This document shows, in pieces, positions 21,461-32,196 of a DNA stretch of 64,000 nt; positions within the stretch are counted from its first letter, which is position 1, and each line of letters opens with the position of its first letter. The translations under genes and the position numbers were made by a program. The DNA is from Hemicordylus capensis. Its lineage: Eukaryota; Chordata; Lepidosauria; Squamata; Cordylidae. The DNA lies in the NCBI RefSeq assembly GCF_027244095.1, contig NC_069660.1, positions 283,424,863 through 283,488,862 of the forward strand, given 5' to 3'. Under the pieces are notes generated by a model. The model was not told where the DNA came from. It worked only from the letters and a program-made list of their open reading frames with translations, and made no database searches.

Positions 21461-23325
21461 TAGTCTAGATGTCACTCAGGCCAATATCTAAAAATTCAAG
21501 TATGAGCATTGGGTTTATCAAGACAAGATCTGGTCAATAAGGAAAATGCAACAGGCAACCAAGATATGAAGAGAGGCAACTCCAAATGAAAGAATATAGT
21601 GTTTAATGATGATTCTACTGTTACAAGAAATTAGAGAGAATATTCCAATTTCAAACAGATTTCAAATTTTTGTTTGAAGAAAGTATATCAAAACTTATAA
21701 TATTCTGATACTAAACAGATTACACAGGACGGGAAACAACGGAAATAAATAGGACTTATATATACATTACAATGGGTTTGAGATCACAATGTGGTTATGA
21801 GCAATAATTGTTTTCCTAATTTGCTTTTGCTTTACTCACACCATTGACTACTGATGTGCTAGAATTGTTTAAGTTACATGTTTAAACAGCCAGTGCGACA
21901 GGAAAATCTACTGGCATACATTCCTAAATAAATGCTACATATTAGAGGGAGAAATAATATGTATATATAAGCATTCAGGGGGGAAAAACCCTAAATCAGA
22001 ATAACTCAACTGTCATGATCCTGTTATTGTTTTTTTTAAGACTGAATTGAGAGGTGCAAGAAGTCAGTTTCATCTTGGTTATACCCTCTGTTTTGATACA
22101 CAGATTTCAACAGCAACATGTGAAGAGGTACTTCTTTTAAGACAAAACAGTTGTCGGGACCATAATTTAGCTTAAATGCTGAGCAGTGATTGGTACTTGT
22201 TTTCTCCACCCCATATTATGTACCTACAAAGGAACATAATCAATTAAAAATCAATCAATCAAAAGGCATTTGGGCTCCTTTGCATTTGCTTCTACAACAA
22301 GGCTGGCAACCTTGGCCCTCCAGCCAAGATGAGATGAGAGTTGTAGTTCAAGAACAGCTAGTGAGTCAAGGTTGCCTTCCCCTGCCCTGCAAGAAAAGCT
22401 CTTGAAAGGAGCATCTAAGGCAGAGGGGACTAAACAGTGTATAGCTCAATGTTCTGGATGTGTTCTTGAAAGCAAACACTGCTCTGTTCAGTGAGGGCTA
22501 CTTCCAGATGAACAACTATAATAATGCAACCAAAGGACAGGATTTACAACTTGAATCTTTTTTTTTTTTTAAGTTCAGAGCTGTAGGGCAACTTTCCTTG
22601 CCATTGCTGGCCTGGTAATGCTTCTTGCTCTTACCCAGACTGTAATTTCAGACTTGCACGTAAGGCCACTGCTGCTAATACTGCTACAAAATAATATTAA
22701 CATCGCTATGGACTTACTACACATCTACAGGGAAAACAGAGGTTAGGCTGTATGATCTCCACACCCCACATGCCCCCACACACCATTGACATCAACATCA
22801 GAGTCCTCTTTGGAACATATCAAATGCCTAATGTCTCAAGATAATGGTAATGGATCATGCACTATGAAAACAGAAATGCTGTTCTAGCCAAAGAATTAAT
22901 GTGGGCAGATTTCACTTGATATATTCTTCTCTTCTAGACTTGCAGGATATATTCTAGGCCGCAGAGGTTGTTTCCTTTCGCCTTCCAGCTTCATCTTCCT
23001 TGCTGGAGACAGTACTTGAGGATATTACTGGAGACAGTAATTGAGGATAGGGTCTCTTATAAACACTGCTTTTGTCCCTGGTGCTAATACATTCTGCCAG
23101 CTTAGCTCTATTAGGCAGGCAAATGCCAAGTCTCTGGGCTTATGATTCCACCCAGTTGGGTTAGTTCAGAAGAGAACTGCAGACAAGGTGAAGTGCTAAG
23201 TTTGTATCTGGAATAGCAAGATCTAATTGCACACCAAACACTCTTAATTCATCACACTCGATGCTGACCAGCAGACAGGTGGTCTTTGTAAAGAAATGGA
23301 CATTTGAACTAGCAAGGTGATGTTA
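21461..23325 (-). other. Likely CFAP418 3' UTR; no gene seen
   Basis: About 1.9 kb below the stop codon, with little recognisable repeat content apart from one miniature-element fragment near 22290. Candidate poly(A) signals on the minus strand are ATTAAA at 21607-21602 and AATAAA at 21283-21278. The latter lies inside the palindrome described separately. No splice or coding signal was recognised. The 3' UTR assignment is inferred from position only. Confidence 0.4.
22289..22384. mobile_element. Partial hAT miniature element
   Basis: Inverted ends 'ggctggcaaccttgg' and 'caaggttgccttcc' with a 'gagagttgtagttc' arm. The middle is deleted. It belongs to the family of 4914-5047. Confidence 0.5.
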
Positions 23326-23482
23326 TTATGTGTGTTTGCTACAAACCCAACGGAGCTGGTGGTCCATAGTGAGGTCTATTAATTCATCTACAGATTTCCA
23401 ATTGCACTGACAAGCATAGGCTCGTGTTCCCTTCTTCTTTAGCATCTTTGTTCTCAGCTTGCTGAATTCAGGCATGTTATTC
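23326..23482 (-). CDS. CFAP418: CFAP418 coding exon 6 with stop codon
   Basis: It holds 157 bp: one base, 51 codons and TAA, followed by a second in-frame TAA. It encodes [20 protein letters not shown] and then AYACQCNW...[12 protein letters not shown]. The C-terminus has one extra Thr compared with human ...CGKH. This is the most conserved part of the protein and holds three human disease positions (L166, R177, W185 in human numbering). Confidence 0.96.
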
Positions 23483-26400
23483 CTATCAATCAAGAGTGCT
23501 CCATTTTAATTGATTGTGGGTTTACAGTTTTTGGCAAATCTAAAATCCATGAATCCACATTTCAGTATCAGATATACAATTGAGAGATGTAGTATGAAAA
23601 CAAGGATAGGTTAAATTTTTTGCACTATATACACACAGTTTTCATTTGCATTAACAACTGCTCTGAAATAGTCAAAAGCCCTGTGGCTCACTAAAGATAT
23701 TATAGTGCTGACATTTCTTCATTAATACTACTGAATGCCCCCTATGTATGCAGGGAAGGATCAGCTAGAGAACAGCAAACCCTCTTCAGCATTGTCACTG
23801 ATTAGTATTTCTCTTACAGGCTTTCTTCCAACCTACATGTTAAAAGAGCCCACCATTTTCACCTCCCATGCTGTGACATTTGAAATCAGCAGAACATATA
23901 CAAAGTTGAAGAAACATTCGGTGTTTGGTGTAAACTACCAGCATGGTACTCCTGATAATGTTACCCACAAACATACCTGAAAAAGTAGTAATCGCACGAT
24001 TTATCCCACTGATAGTCATTGAAATGTGAGACATGGAAGTCACATGCAGTGCAACGTAATCGATCACATGTTCTGTCCAAAGGAAGAAGGGACCAATGTA
24101 CTGACTTATTTCAACACATTGAACAGGACAAAATAATTTAGGTTTTATTTTTCTAAAAAACAAGGATGCACTAGAAATGTTGTATGTTAATAGGCTTTAA
24201 TGTTTCAAATTAATACAATTTTAAAACTTTAATAGCATGAGAAACATGAAGGTTTAATAGTATGATGGACTATATGTTTAAAGTTCCTACCTCTGTGAAA
24301 CGTTTGTCCCAATTCCATATGGTGCAGTGCTTCCACCAAGGTACACTGGGCAACATCTACAAGAATTAAAATGGAAAGCCTTAGAAATAGTTTTGAAAAG
24401 GCAAAGGAAACACAACAGTTCCCTTCATTAAATTTCTTGGAATTCAGTGCTCTAGTGACCCTATGTATCTTTTCAAAACCCCTATTTTTGGAATAATGGC
24501 AAGTATAAATTTCTCTGTTTTTATCACTAGGATATAACTCTTGGCACCAAAAAAAGAAAGAAGGAAAGAAAAACAGTTAAAAGAGAAAGATAAATATTCC
24601 ACCACCTGCAGGCCAAAGAGGACTCAAGCACATAAACAATATAATATGAAGCACATAAACAATATAATATTGTTTGAAAAACAATATAATATTGTTGGAA
24701 AAAGAATACTTTTTAAAGTCAAATAGTATTACAGACAATTGAAGTAAGAGTTTATTTTTCATAATGCAATCAAAATCCTGCAGCACAGTAATCACATTTT
24801 GTCTACTAAAAACATATATTTGTTCATTGACTGTCAAACTGAAGCCAGCTGTTTAATTATCAGCACATCTATTCACTAATAACCAAACCTTAATGGCTTG
24901 GGTCCTGTTGTGAACCCTGTCACCTATTATGATCACCTGGGGAGGTCCAGTTACGATTGCCGCCGGCTCATTTGATGGCAACTTGTGACCGGACCTTCTC
25001 TGTGGCTGCCCCAGGACTCTGAAATACACTCCCTCTTGAAATAAGAGCATCTCCTTCTCTGGTTGCTTTTAGGAAGCACCTCAAGACCTGCCTGTTTTTC
25101 CAGGCTTTTAATTTTTTTATATTATGTTATCTTTTGAGATTGTTTTTATTTGTTTGTGATTTTTAACTGTTTTACATTTGCTATGTTTTTAACTTTGTAC
25201 ACCGCCTAAATATATCTATATCAGGCAGTATAGAAACTGGAATTTCTAATTGCCATTGGAAACTGATTATCTAGACCCATTTCAAACTGGTTTTCGGGCG
25301 GGCTACTGGGTGGAGACTGCCTTGGTCAGCCTGATGGATGATCTCCAATTGGGAATTGACAGAGGAAGTGTGAGTCTGTTGGTCCTTTTGGATCTCTCAG
25401 CGGCTTTCAATACTATCGACCATAGTATCCTTCTGGAACATCTGAGGGGGTTGGGGGTGGCAGGCACTGTTTTACAGTGGTTCCGCTCCTACCTCTCGGA
25501 CAGATTCCAAATGGTGTCGATTGGAGATTGTTGCTCTTCGAAATCTGAGCTTAAGTATGGTGTCCCTCAAGACTCCGTACTTTCTCCAATGCTTTTTAAG
25601 ATCTACATGAAACCGCTGGGAGAGATCGTCAGGGGATTTGGAGCTGGGTGTTACCAGTATGCTGATGACACCCAGATCTACTTCTCCATGTCGACTTCTT
25701 CAGGAGCTGGCATATCCTCCCTTAATGCCTGCCTGGAAGCAGTAATGGGCTGGATGAGGGAGAATAAACTGAAGCTGAATCCAGATAAGACAGAGGTACT
25801 TATTGTGCAGGGTCAGAACTCTAGAGATGATTTTGATCTACCTGTTCTAGATGGGGTCACACTTCCCCAAAAGGAACAGGTTCGCAGTCTGGGAGTACTT
25901 CTGGATTTACAGCTCTCTCTGGTTTCTCAGGTTGAGGCAGTGGCCAGGGGTGCTTTCTATCAGCTCCAGCTGATATGCCAGCTGCACTCGTTTCTCGAGA
26001 TCAATGATCTAAAAAAAGCGGTACATATGTTGGTAACCTCCACACTTGACTTCTGTAATGCATTCTATGAGGGGCTGCCTTTGTACATAGTCTAGAAACT
26101 TCAGTTGGTTCAGAATGTGGCAGCCAGGTTGGTCTCTGGGTCATCTCGGAGAGATCATGTTATTCCTTTACTGATGGAGCTACACAGGCTGCCTATAGGT
26201 TTCTGGGCAAAATACAAAGTGCTAGTTATAACTTATAAAGCCCTAAACGGCTTAGGTCCTGGGTATCTAAGAGAGCGTCTTCTTCACTACAAACCCCACC
26301 GCCCATTGAGGTCATCTGAGGAGGTCCGTCTCCAGTTACCGCCAACTCATTTGGTGGCTACACAGAGACGGGCCTTCTCGGTCGCTGCCCCGAGATTGTG

Positions 26401-29400
26401 GAATGCGCTCCCTGCTGAGATACGACCCTCCCGATCTCTGGCAATTTTCAAAAAACACCTGAAAACCCATTTTTTTGCCCAAGTTTTCTCAGCTTCCTGC
26501 ATTTTTAGGTTTTAATCTCTGGTTTATTTTTAAATTGTTTTAATTTTTTTCATATGTTTTTAACTTGTTTTATGTTGTTATGCCCAAAGACGAAAGTTTG
26601 GGGCGGTGTACAAATTAGATAGCTAGATAGCTAGCTAGATAGATAGATAGATTTTTTTTAAAAAAGATCTTTACTTACCTCTTACCATGAGCTTGAATGG
26701 AGGTAATATTTTCAGGTGCAGGGTTGGATGATTTAGAAATCTGTTTCTAAGAAAGAGAAGCAGAAACATAAGAAGCTGCCTTATACTTAGTCAGACCATT
26801 GGTTACCTTGCTCAATATTGTCTACACTGAATGGTAGTGACTCTCCAAGGCTTCAGGCAGGAGTCTTTCCCAGCCCTACCTGGAGATGCTGTCAGGGACT
26901 GAACCTGGAATTTTCTGCTAGGGATGTGCAAACTGGCTTGATGTTTGACAGGTTTGATGTTGAGCCGGTTCAGTTCAACGGTCCGGGGTTGAACCGAACC
27001 ACCCCCTGTTCGGTCCGACCCAGGACCGAACACCCCCCGACTATTTGGGGGGTTAGTGAACGATATAGATATAGATATAACCTTCACTCCCTTTAGGGGA
27101 GTTCTTTGAAGTGGCTGGGGTGTGTGTGTCCGCGGAGGTTCCCCCTCCCCCTGCCAGCCTCTGTTCTCACTGCCAGCGGCCCGTTTGTTCGGACCTTTGA
27201 ACTTTGGTATGGTGGCCATTTTGGATGCCGCCACGCCTGCGCAATTGGCAAGCCTCGCAGAGTCATGCCAGAGCCTCGCAGAGGCCAATTGCACAGGTGT
27301 GGCATTGTCCAAAATGGCCTTCGCGCCGAACGGGCCGCTGGTGGTGAGAACGGAGGCCGGCAGGGGGAGTGGGAACCTTCGTAGACACCCCCGCCACCTC
27401 AAGGAACTCCCCCGAAGGGAGTAAAGGTTACCTTTGCGGACCTCCCCCCCCGCCGTCTGAACCGGGGGTGGTGTTCGAGGGGGTGCCAGACTGAACTGGC
27501 TTGGTCAGGTTCGAGTCCAGTCCAGACTTGAACCAAACCGGGCCAGCCAGTTCTGTGCACTTCCCAATTTTCTGCATGCAAAGCAGATGCTCTACCACTG
27601 AGCTACAGCCCCAGCTCCTAAGGGGAATATTTTACAGCAGACAGATAGAAAAATAATGGTATGGTGCCTTCTCAAACTTTTTCCATTTCAGTATCGGCAG
27701 GAGCATAGATGCCTAGGGAACCAGCATAATCTAGCAATTACAGTTCCTCTGCCTGCATGCAAGACTTAACAGTTCATCTCAGTGAAGGGTGGAGCCCCAC
27801 CTACACAAAAGGATGCAGAGACTGCGCTTGCACCCCCCACTGAAATGAATATGAACACACACAGGGGTCTAAGAGAGAGAGAAGAGTCTCCTCCTGGCAC
27901 AGTTAGGCCTCAGTCCACCAAGCACCTTGTCTATGTCCTCAGGCCACAACAACTGAAAGGCATGCTATAAAACAGGCCTAGAAGGTGCTCTGGACACATC
28001 TCTTGACAGAACTGCAAAACACACACATTTGCTGCATGAGTCAAAGCAGGCAAAATTCCAGGTGCCTCCTAGCCATTATTAGTCTAATAATTTATTCTGT
28101 ACAGCTACATTGTCCACTCAATTTAAAATGTGCCTTTAGAGCAGTTTCAGATTAGGCTATTTCCCCCACCTTGACGTGCCTTTCTTACTCACTGCTCTGG
28201 CTTCCACTTTTAGTGAAATTCCCCTTTTGTATTTTCCAATCTCTGCCCTCCTTTCTGATCAGATCCCAGTACTTCAAATCCATCACAAGCCTCCCTTTTT
28301 GGGAGCTTTCGTCCCCTTCAACAGTTGAGACCATTTTCTCAGAGTTTTACTTACCAGAGGATTTTTTGCAAAGGTTTTGTCATCAATTATATCTTTAATG
28401 ATTTCATCTATGTCCTCGTCTTCATTAGCATCTTTTGTTAATCCTTTGGAAACTCTAGAAGGAAACGGAAGAGAAACATCATTTTGTAAGGTTATGTGAA
28501 GGACTCTGGCAAACATTTACAGTAAAGAGGAGTTGGAGTGGAGGTGAGCACATGAGAAGGACAAAGACTATATATAGCAGGCAGACTGAGGCTGTAAACA
28601 TTAGATATGTGCCATAAAAATATAAGAAGACTAGAGTAAACACATCTCTCTTCCTCCCACCCTGGTTTCTGATATAATTTAGGATCTAACACAGAGGTGG
28701 GCAAACTTGGCCCTCCCAGCTGTTGCTGAACGACACCTCCCATCTTCCACAGCCATGATGGTTGGGGATGATGGGAGTTGTAGTTCAACAAATTCCAACA
28801 GCACAATCCTATACTCAGAATATACTCAGAAGTCTTCCCGCACAGGGAACTGGACATCTAAGAGAGAGGTACACATGCACCTTCAGGGCCACTGTAAAGC
28901 ACATCTGACCAACTTGTGCAGGCAGACTTGTTGCGTGCCTAATTGCAAAGATGCAGTTGAGACACTACTCTCATCATTCCCAACAAGAGCACTGTCATAA
29001 TGGCATTCTTGCAATGCAGAAGCCTCACCTCTGCAAACCGCATAAGCATGTTTTACAGTGTTTCGGAAGGAGAATGCACGCCTTTCTCTTAGGTGACCAG
29101 TTCCCTGCACAGAATGGGAGCCACAGCCTGGAAGGTAAAGGTAGTGTGCTGTCAAGTCGATTTCGACTCCTGGTGGCCACAGGGCCCTGTGGTTGTCTTT
29201 GGTAGAATACAGGAAGGGTTTACCATTTACTCCTGTTTACCATTTACTCCTCCCGTGCAGTACGAGATGATGCCTTTCAGCATCTTCCTATATTGCTGCT
29301 GCCTGATATAGTACCTGTGGGGATTTGAACCGGCATCCTTCTGCTTGTTAGTCAAGCATTTCCCACTCAATGGGAATGCCATTCAATGGCTGTGCCACTC

Positions 29401-32196
29401 AAGGTAGTCCCTGCTAAATGGGCAGCCACCTTTTAAATGGTAGTTCCCTTATATCTAGCAGCGTTATGTGAACTGCTTTGTGACCTTTGGGTTGAAAAGT
29501 GGTATAGAAATAATAACAAAGTGGTATATAAACAGTGGTATTAATAACAATACGAATACTACGTTCAATGGGACTTGCTAGTAAGTGGGCAATAGAATTG
29601 CCCTTGCCACCTGCAACATGGAGATAAGAAGCCTAGATCACACTACAGGACTGTCATAAACTTCTCCCCCACTTGTAATAGGTCTCGCCTTACCCCATAA
29701 TACAGGGATAACAACACTGGACCCCAATACAAGGCTGGCATGTGCCTAAGGCTGGATGGCGGGTGGAGCAAGAAATGAAAGGCCACTTATTCACCATGTG
29801 TTTTCCATGGGACACCGGTGATATCTGAAGGACAGATGTGGCAGTAAACATGCAGTAGACATGCCCTGGGGAGCTGCAGCCAGTTGTGGCTCCTTGGGGC
29901 ATGTCAACCACACATCTCTCTGTGTTGGCAGACATCTGTTTCCTGTTCAAACATAGTGATGATAGTTGCATGGTACAGCAGTTTCCTGCAAAGTAATATA
30001 TGTCAGCTTTATAGGGGACCGGGTTCAAAGAACCTGGGCTGCCACCCCTCAGGGGCTGCGCCTCGCGGCTCTGGTACCCCCCACGTCTGACGTCAGATGC
30101 GGGGTGGGGGACATGGTTTAGCTCCCAAGTGTTCGTTTTGGCTGGGTGATAACTGTGTTGTCCATGTTGATCCTGCTGTTTGGCAGAGCTTGCTGCTCTG
30201 AACCTAGCACATTGGCCCACCTTGGAGGACTGGTCTACTGGGAAGACCAGTCATCCAAGGTGGGCCGATGTGCTACGTCTGGGGGTGGAGGGCTGGTTTA
30301 TCCGCTGACCCCAATTGGTAGATCAGATCTCTCCTGAAAAAAATGCCTCAAAATAGCACTCAAATTGATTTGAGTCAAATCAGGAATGATTCGATTCAAA
30401 CTCAAATCAGGCCCTCCAGTTTAGGGGCAATTTGATTCAAGTTTGCATCACCCCGATTCAAGCTTGAATCTATTCAACTCGAATCGATTTCCACATCTCT
30501 AATGGAGAATATCACAACATAGCAGCAGGCATGACCAACCTGAAGTTCTTCAGCTGTTGGGACTACAACTCCCGTAATCATCAACTGCAATATATTGTAA
30601 CAGCTGAAGAACCTGAAGCTGGCCACCCTGCACTGCTGCAAGTGTGGAGAGATGATGCTTGTCCTGACAGCTTTGTGGATTTCTTTGCATATTATGGAAT
30701 TCCTGCACTGAAGGCACACCTGTTTAACAATGATTAATGGAACAGCTCTTTTGCATGCTGGCAGATTATGAGAGTTTTTAGCTCCCTATACACATAGTGT
30801 GCACAGCCACCAAATGCAGCTTCCATCCAGATAGGTTATATAGAAGCGACTGTTGCATCTGTGGGTGCTTGGCTCCATGAAGTGCATGGCAGCAACCATG
30901 GCAGCAACCTCTTGAAATTGTCACTCCACGTGTGCAGCAGTAGTAGATGGAAAGTGCCCCCCTCAGTGACTTTCAGTGCTGCCTCCCAGTTAAGCAAGAT
31001 GTAAAGTTGTGCCGTCGAGTTGGTGTTGACTTCTGGCGACCACAGAGCCCTGCTGTTTTCTTTGGTAGAATACAGGAGGGCTTTACCATTGCCATCTCCC
31101 GTGCAGTATAAGATGATGATGCCTTTCAGCATCTTCCTATATCGCTGCCAGTACAAGGGGAAACATACCAGTGGGGATTCAAACCAGCAACCTCTTGCTC
31201 CCTAGGCAAGTTACTTCCCTGCTGCTCCATTAGGCAGCTGCGCACAAGAAAGGTGTAGGGAACCTGTAATTGTGGGACCAGCTAGAGGGCGTGTGAGATA
31301 TGCATGGATCGCAATTGTCCAAAGCAGGCTAAGAAGGGTAAACCCTGGTGCTTCCCCCAAGTTGAAAACCTGATGCAGGAAGAGAGTGGAGATTACTACC
31401 ACGACTACTATGCATATATATAAACTGCTTTTTAACCAGTTTTCAAAGCAGTTTACAGAGAAAAATATGCAACAAATAAGAGGGCTGGTTCCCTATCCCC
31501 AAAAGGCTCACAATCTTAAACACATAAACATAAGGTGGACACATGCAACAGTCACTGGAGGGATGTTGTGCTGAGGGTGAATAAAGCCAGTTGCTCTCCC
31601 TCTGCAGACTATAAAGAGAATCACCACTTTTAAAAGTGCCTCTGTTCAGTTGGCAGAGTAAGCAACCCCCATAGAGATAGGAAAAACACTAAGAGTCGCG
31701 CACAGCCATCTCTTCTGGTTTCTATTCGAACGCTACCAAATGCATTAGGGCAGGAGGAGGCTAGACACCAAAAAACAAGAAAAACATGTGTGGTGTCCTT
31801 ATCCTGTTTGGTGGTGGTGTTTTGGGGGGCTTGAGATAAAACTTAACGTTTACTAAGTAAAGGACTTCAACGCTACTTCGGTCCAGCCCTTTAAACCGCT
31901 TCAGGGCATGTTCAAGCTTCGCAAGTTCAAACGGGAACCGGAAGTTATGGTTTTCCGTGGGCCAATGATACGCCTCAAGGAAGCCAAGTGGGGAGGGGAG
32001 AGCAGGAGGAAGCCCTGGACATGCGCACTGCTGCTCACCTGGCACTCTCACCCGCCTCCGCCGCCTGCGCCTTCCTGTCAGGGAGCCAGCTGTTTTTCGC
32101 CCCCTGGACTCGGTCCCCTTCCGAGCCGTCCCCACTCCACAGGCGGCAGAACTTGTGCTCCACCTCGTCCAGCAGCTCGTCCAGGTCGTCCGCCAT
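23326..32196 (-). CDS. CFAP418: CFAP418 (C8orf37 orthologue), complete six-exon coding region
   Basis: Cilia- and flagella-associated protein 418 is a small protein of the photoreceptor ciliary base and outer-segment region. Human mutations cause retinitis pigmentosa, cone-rod dystrophy and a Bardet-Biedl form. Coding exons on the minus strand are 32196-32039, 28454-28355, 26746-26679, 24356-24291, 24072-23977 and 23482-23326, 645 bp in all (214 aa plus stop; human is 207 aa). All introns are GT-AG, and the phases (2,0,2,2,2) match at every junction. The N-terminus [13 protein letters not shown], the central PVYLGGS..P.GIGTN motif, the CD.LRC.ACDF motif and the C-terminal [10 protein letters not shown]...HQLRWVC match the human protein as I know it. 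The residues matching human L166, R177 and W185, which are hit by disease alleles, are present as L172, R183 and W191. Residues 18-60 are poorly conserved. No disabling change is visible. The orthology call is from memory of the family, not a search. Confidence 0.96.
23977..24072 (-). CDS. CFAP418: CFAP418 coding exon 5
   Basis: It holds 96 bp (1 + 93 + 2). It encodes [20 protein letters not shown] and then [11 protein letters not shown]. The paired cysteines (CD.LRC.ACDF, SCDY) match the human exon. The acceptor is GGACAG and the donor GTATGT. Confidence 0.96.
24291..24356 (-). CDS. CFAP418: CFAP418 coding exon 4
   Basis: It holds 66 bp (1 + 63 + 2). It encodes [20 protein letters not shown], nearly the human motif of the same position. 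The acceptor ends TTGTAG and the donor is GTAGGA, a slightly weak site. Confidence 0.95.
24885..25242 (+). mobile_element. L2 LINE 3'-end fragment in CFAP418 intron 3
   Basis: A degraded ORF2 C-terminus (R-F-AA type, 'gaagcacctcaagacctgcc') is followed by an L2-type 3' UTR ending 'acaccgcctaaat...tatca'. It is antisense to CFAP418. Confidence 0.7.
25243..26652 (+). mobile_element. L2 LINE fragment in CFAP418 intron 3
   Basis: The frame 25250-26095 encodes an L2 [60 protein letters not shown] and [11 protein letters not shown]. It continues in the next frame at 26105-26515 ([18 protein letters not shown]). The 3' tail has the 'gggcggtgtacaaat' signature and a (GATA)n run. The 5' end is truncated before the RT. 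It is antisense to the host gene, and its tail ends about 26 bp from the exon 3 donor. Confidence 0.95.
26679..26746 (-). CDS. CFAP418: CFAP418 coding exon 3
   Basis: It holds 68 bp: 22 codons plus two bases, starting [11 protein letters not shown]. The donor GTAAGT is preferred over a GTAAGAG seven bases earlier because only the former keeps phase 2 for exon 4. The exon sits between two transposons: a SINE begins about 18 bp beyond its acceptor, and an L2 tail ends about 26 bp beyond its donor. It is the least conserved internal exon. Confidence 0.88.
26765..27620 (-). repeat. 5S/tRNA composite SINE in CFAP418 intron 2, split by a hAT
   Basis: Minus orientation, same sense as CFAP418. A tRNA-like unit (ggctgtagctcagtggtaga with an A box) lies at 27575-27613. 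The body and CR1-like tail (ggcagcttcttatgtttc) end at about 26765, next to the exon 3 acceptor. A hAT at 26919-27567 interrupts it. Confidence 0.85.
26919..27567. mobile_element. Non-autonomous hAT element, 649 bp (TAGGGATGTGC family)
   Basis: It begins TAGGGATGTGCAAAC and ends CTGTGCACTTCCCAA. An exact 8-bp duplication TTTTCTGC lies at 26911-26918 and 27568-27575. The interior is a foldback with 'ccccctgccagcctctgttc' type arms. It is younger than the SINE it splits. Confidence 0.9.
28355..28454 (-). CDS. CFAP418: CFAP418 coding exon 2
   Basis: It holds 100 bp: one base completing the exon 1 codon plus 33 codons, ending in phase 0 as I expect from human. The acceptor is a pyrimidine tract ending CTAG and the donor is GTAAGT. 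It encodes an acidic stretch ([15 protein letters not shown]) that aligns with human DDLDSLINEILEE. Confidence 0.93.
28692..28795. mobile_element. Partial hAT miniature element in CFAP418 intron 1
   Basis: Left end 'cagaggtgggcaaacttgg' and inner arm 'gatgggagttgtagttcaac'. The right terminus is not seen. Confidence 0.55.
29132..29407 (-). repeat. Sauria-type SINE in CFAP418 intron 1
   Basis: A full-length-like copy in gene orientation. The BovB-like tail (gtcgaaatcgacttgac) is at 29150-29166, and the tRNA-like head with a degenerate B box lies near 29315-29407. It has a small internal duplication ('gtttaccatttactcct' twice near 29218 and 29234). Confidence 0.85.
29455..29555 (+). repeat. 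L2-tail-type repeat fragment
   Basis: It has 'gaactgctttgtgacctttg' and 'gtggtatagaaa', the 3' signature of the dispersed repeat at 42910-43215. Confidence 0.5.
30205..30275. repeat. 71-nt near-perfect hairpin in CFAP418 intron 1
   Basis: Arms 30205-30236 and 30244-30275 pair at 30 of 32 positions around a 7-nt loop. The surrounding GC-rich sequence looks repeat-derived. Confidence 0.8.
30345..30502. mobile_element. Possible hAT end fragment
   Basis: A tract of 'gattcaaa / tttgaatc'-type blocks ends 'ccacatctctaatgg', resembling a hAT terminus. The partner end was not found. Confidence 0.35.
30524..30632. mobile_element. Partial hAT miniature element
   Basis: Inverted 'catgaccaacctgaagttct' and 'agaacctgaagctggcc' ends around 'gactacaactcccgtaatc'. 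Confidence 0.55.
31000..31240 (-). repeat. Sauria-type SINE in CFAP418 intron 1
   Basis: A BovB-like tail (caactcgacggcac) at 31010-31024, the conserved 'gaaagaaaacagcaggg'-type body and a tRNA-like head near 31170-31240. Confidence 0.85.
31395..31690 (-). repeat. Dispersed L2-tail SINE-like repeat in CFAP418 intron 1
   Basis: Landmarks: 'tataaactgctttttaacc' (3' end), 'ggctcacaatctta', 'acagtcactggagggatg', and 'accacttttaaaagtgcctc' (5' end). Confidence 0.75.
32039..32196 (-). CDS. CFAP418: CFAP418 coding exon 1
   Basis: It holds 158 bp: 52 codons plus two bases. The ATG at 32196-32194 has A at -3 and G at +4, and starts the conserved acidic [13 protein letters not shown] helix. The donor is GTGAGC directly below 32039. 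The frame stays open upstream to an ATG at 32400, adding 68 residues, but the conserved family start is the one chosen. The rest of the exon encodes a low-conservation, polar, Ala/Glu-rich segment. Confidence 0.95.

Noticed and set aside
25250-26095. 281-codon frame as a host gene
   Set aside because: It is L2 reverse transcriptase, antisense within a CFAP418 intron.
26681-26687. Alternative exon 3 donor GTAAGAG
   Set aside because: It would end exon 3 in phase 1, whereas exon 4 needs phase 2. The next GTAAGT fits.
27575-27613. Possible tRNA gene on the minus strand
   Set aside because: Only the 5' half of a tRNA shape is present and it continues into the SINE body. It is a SINE head.
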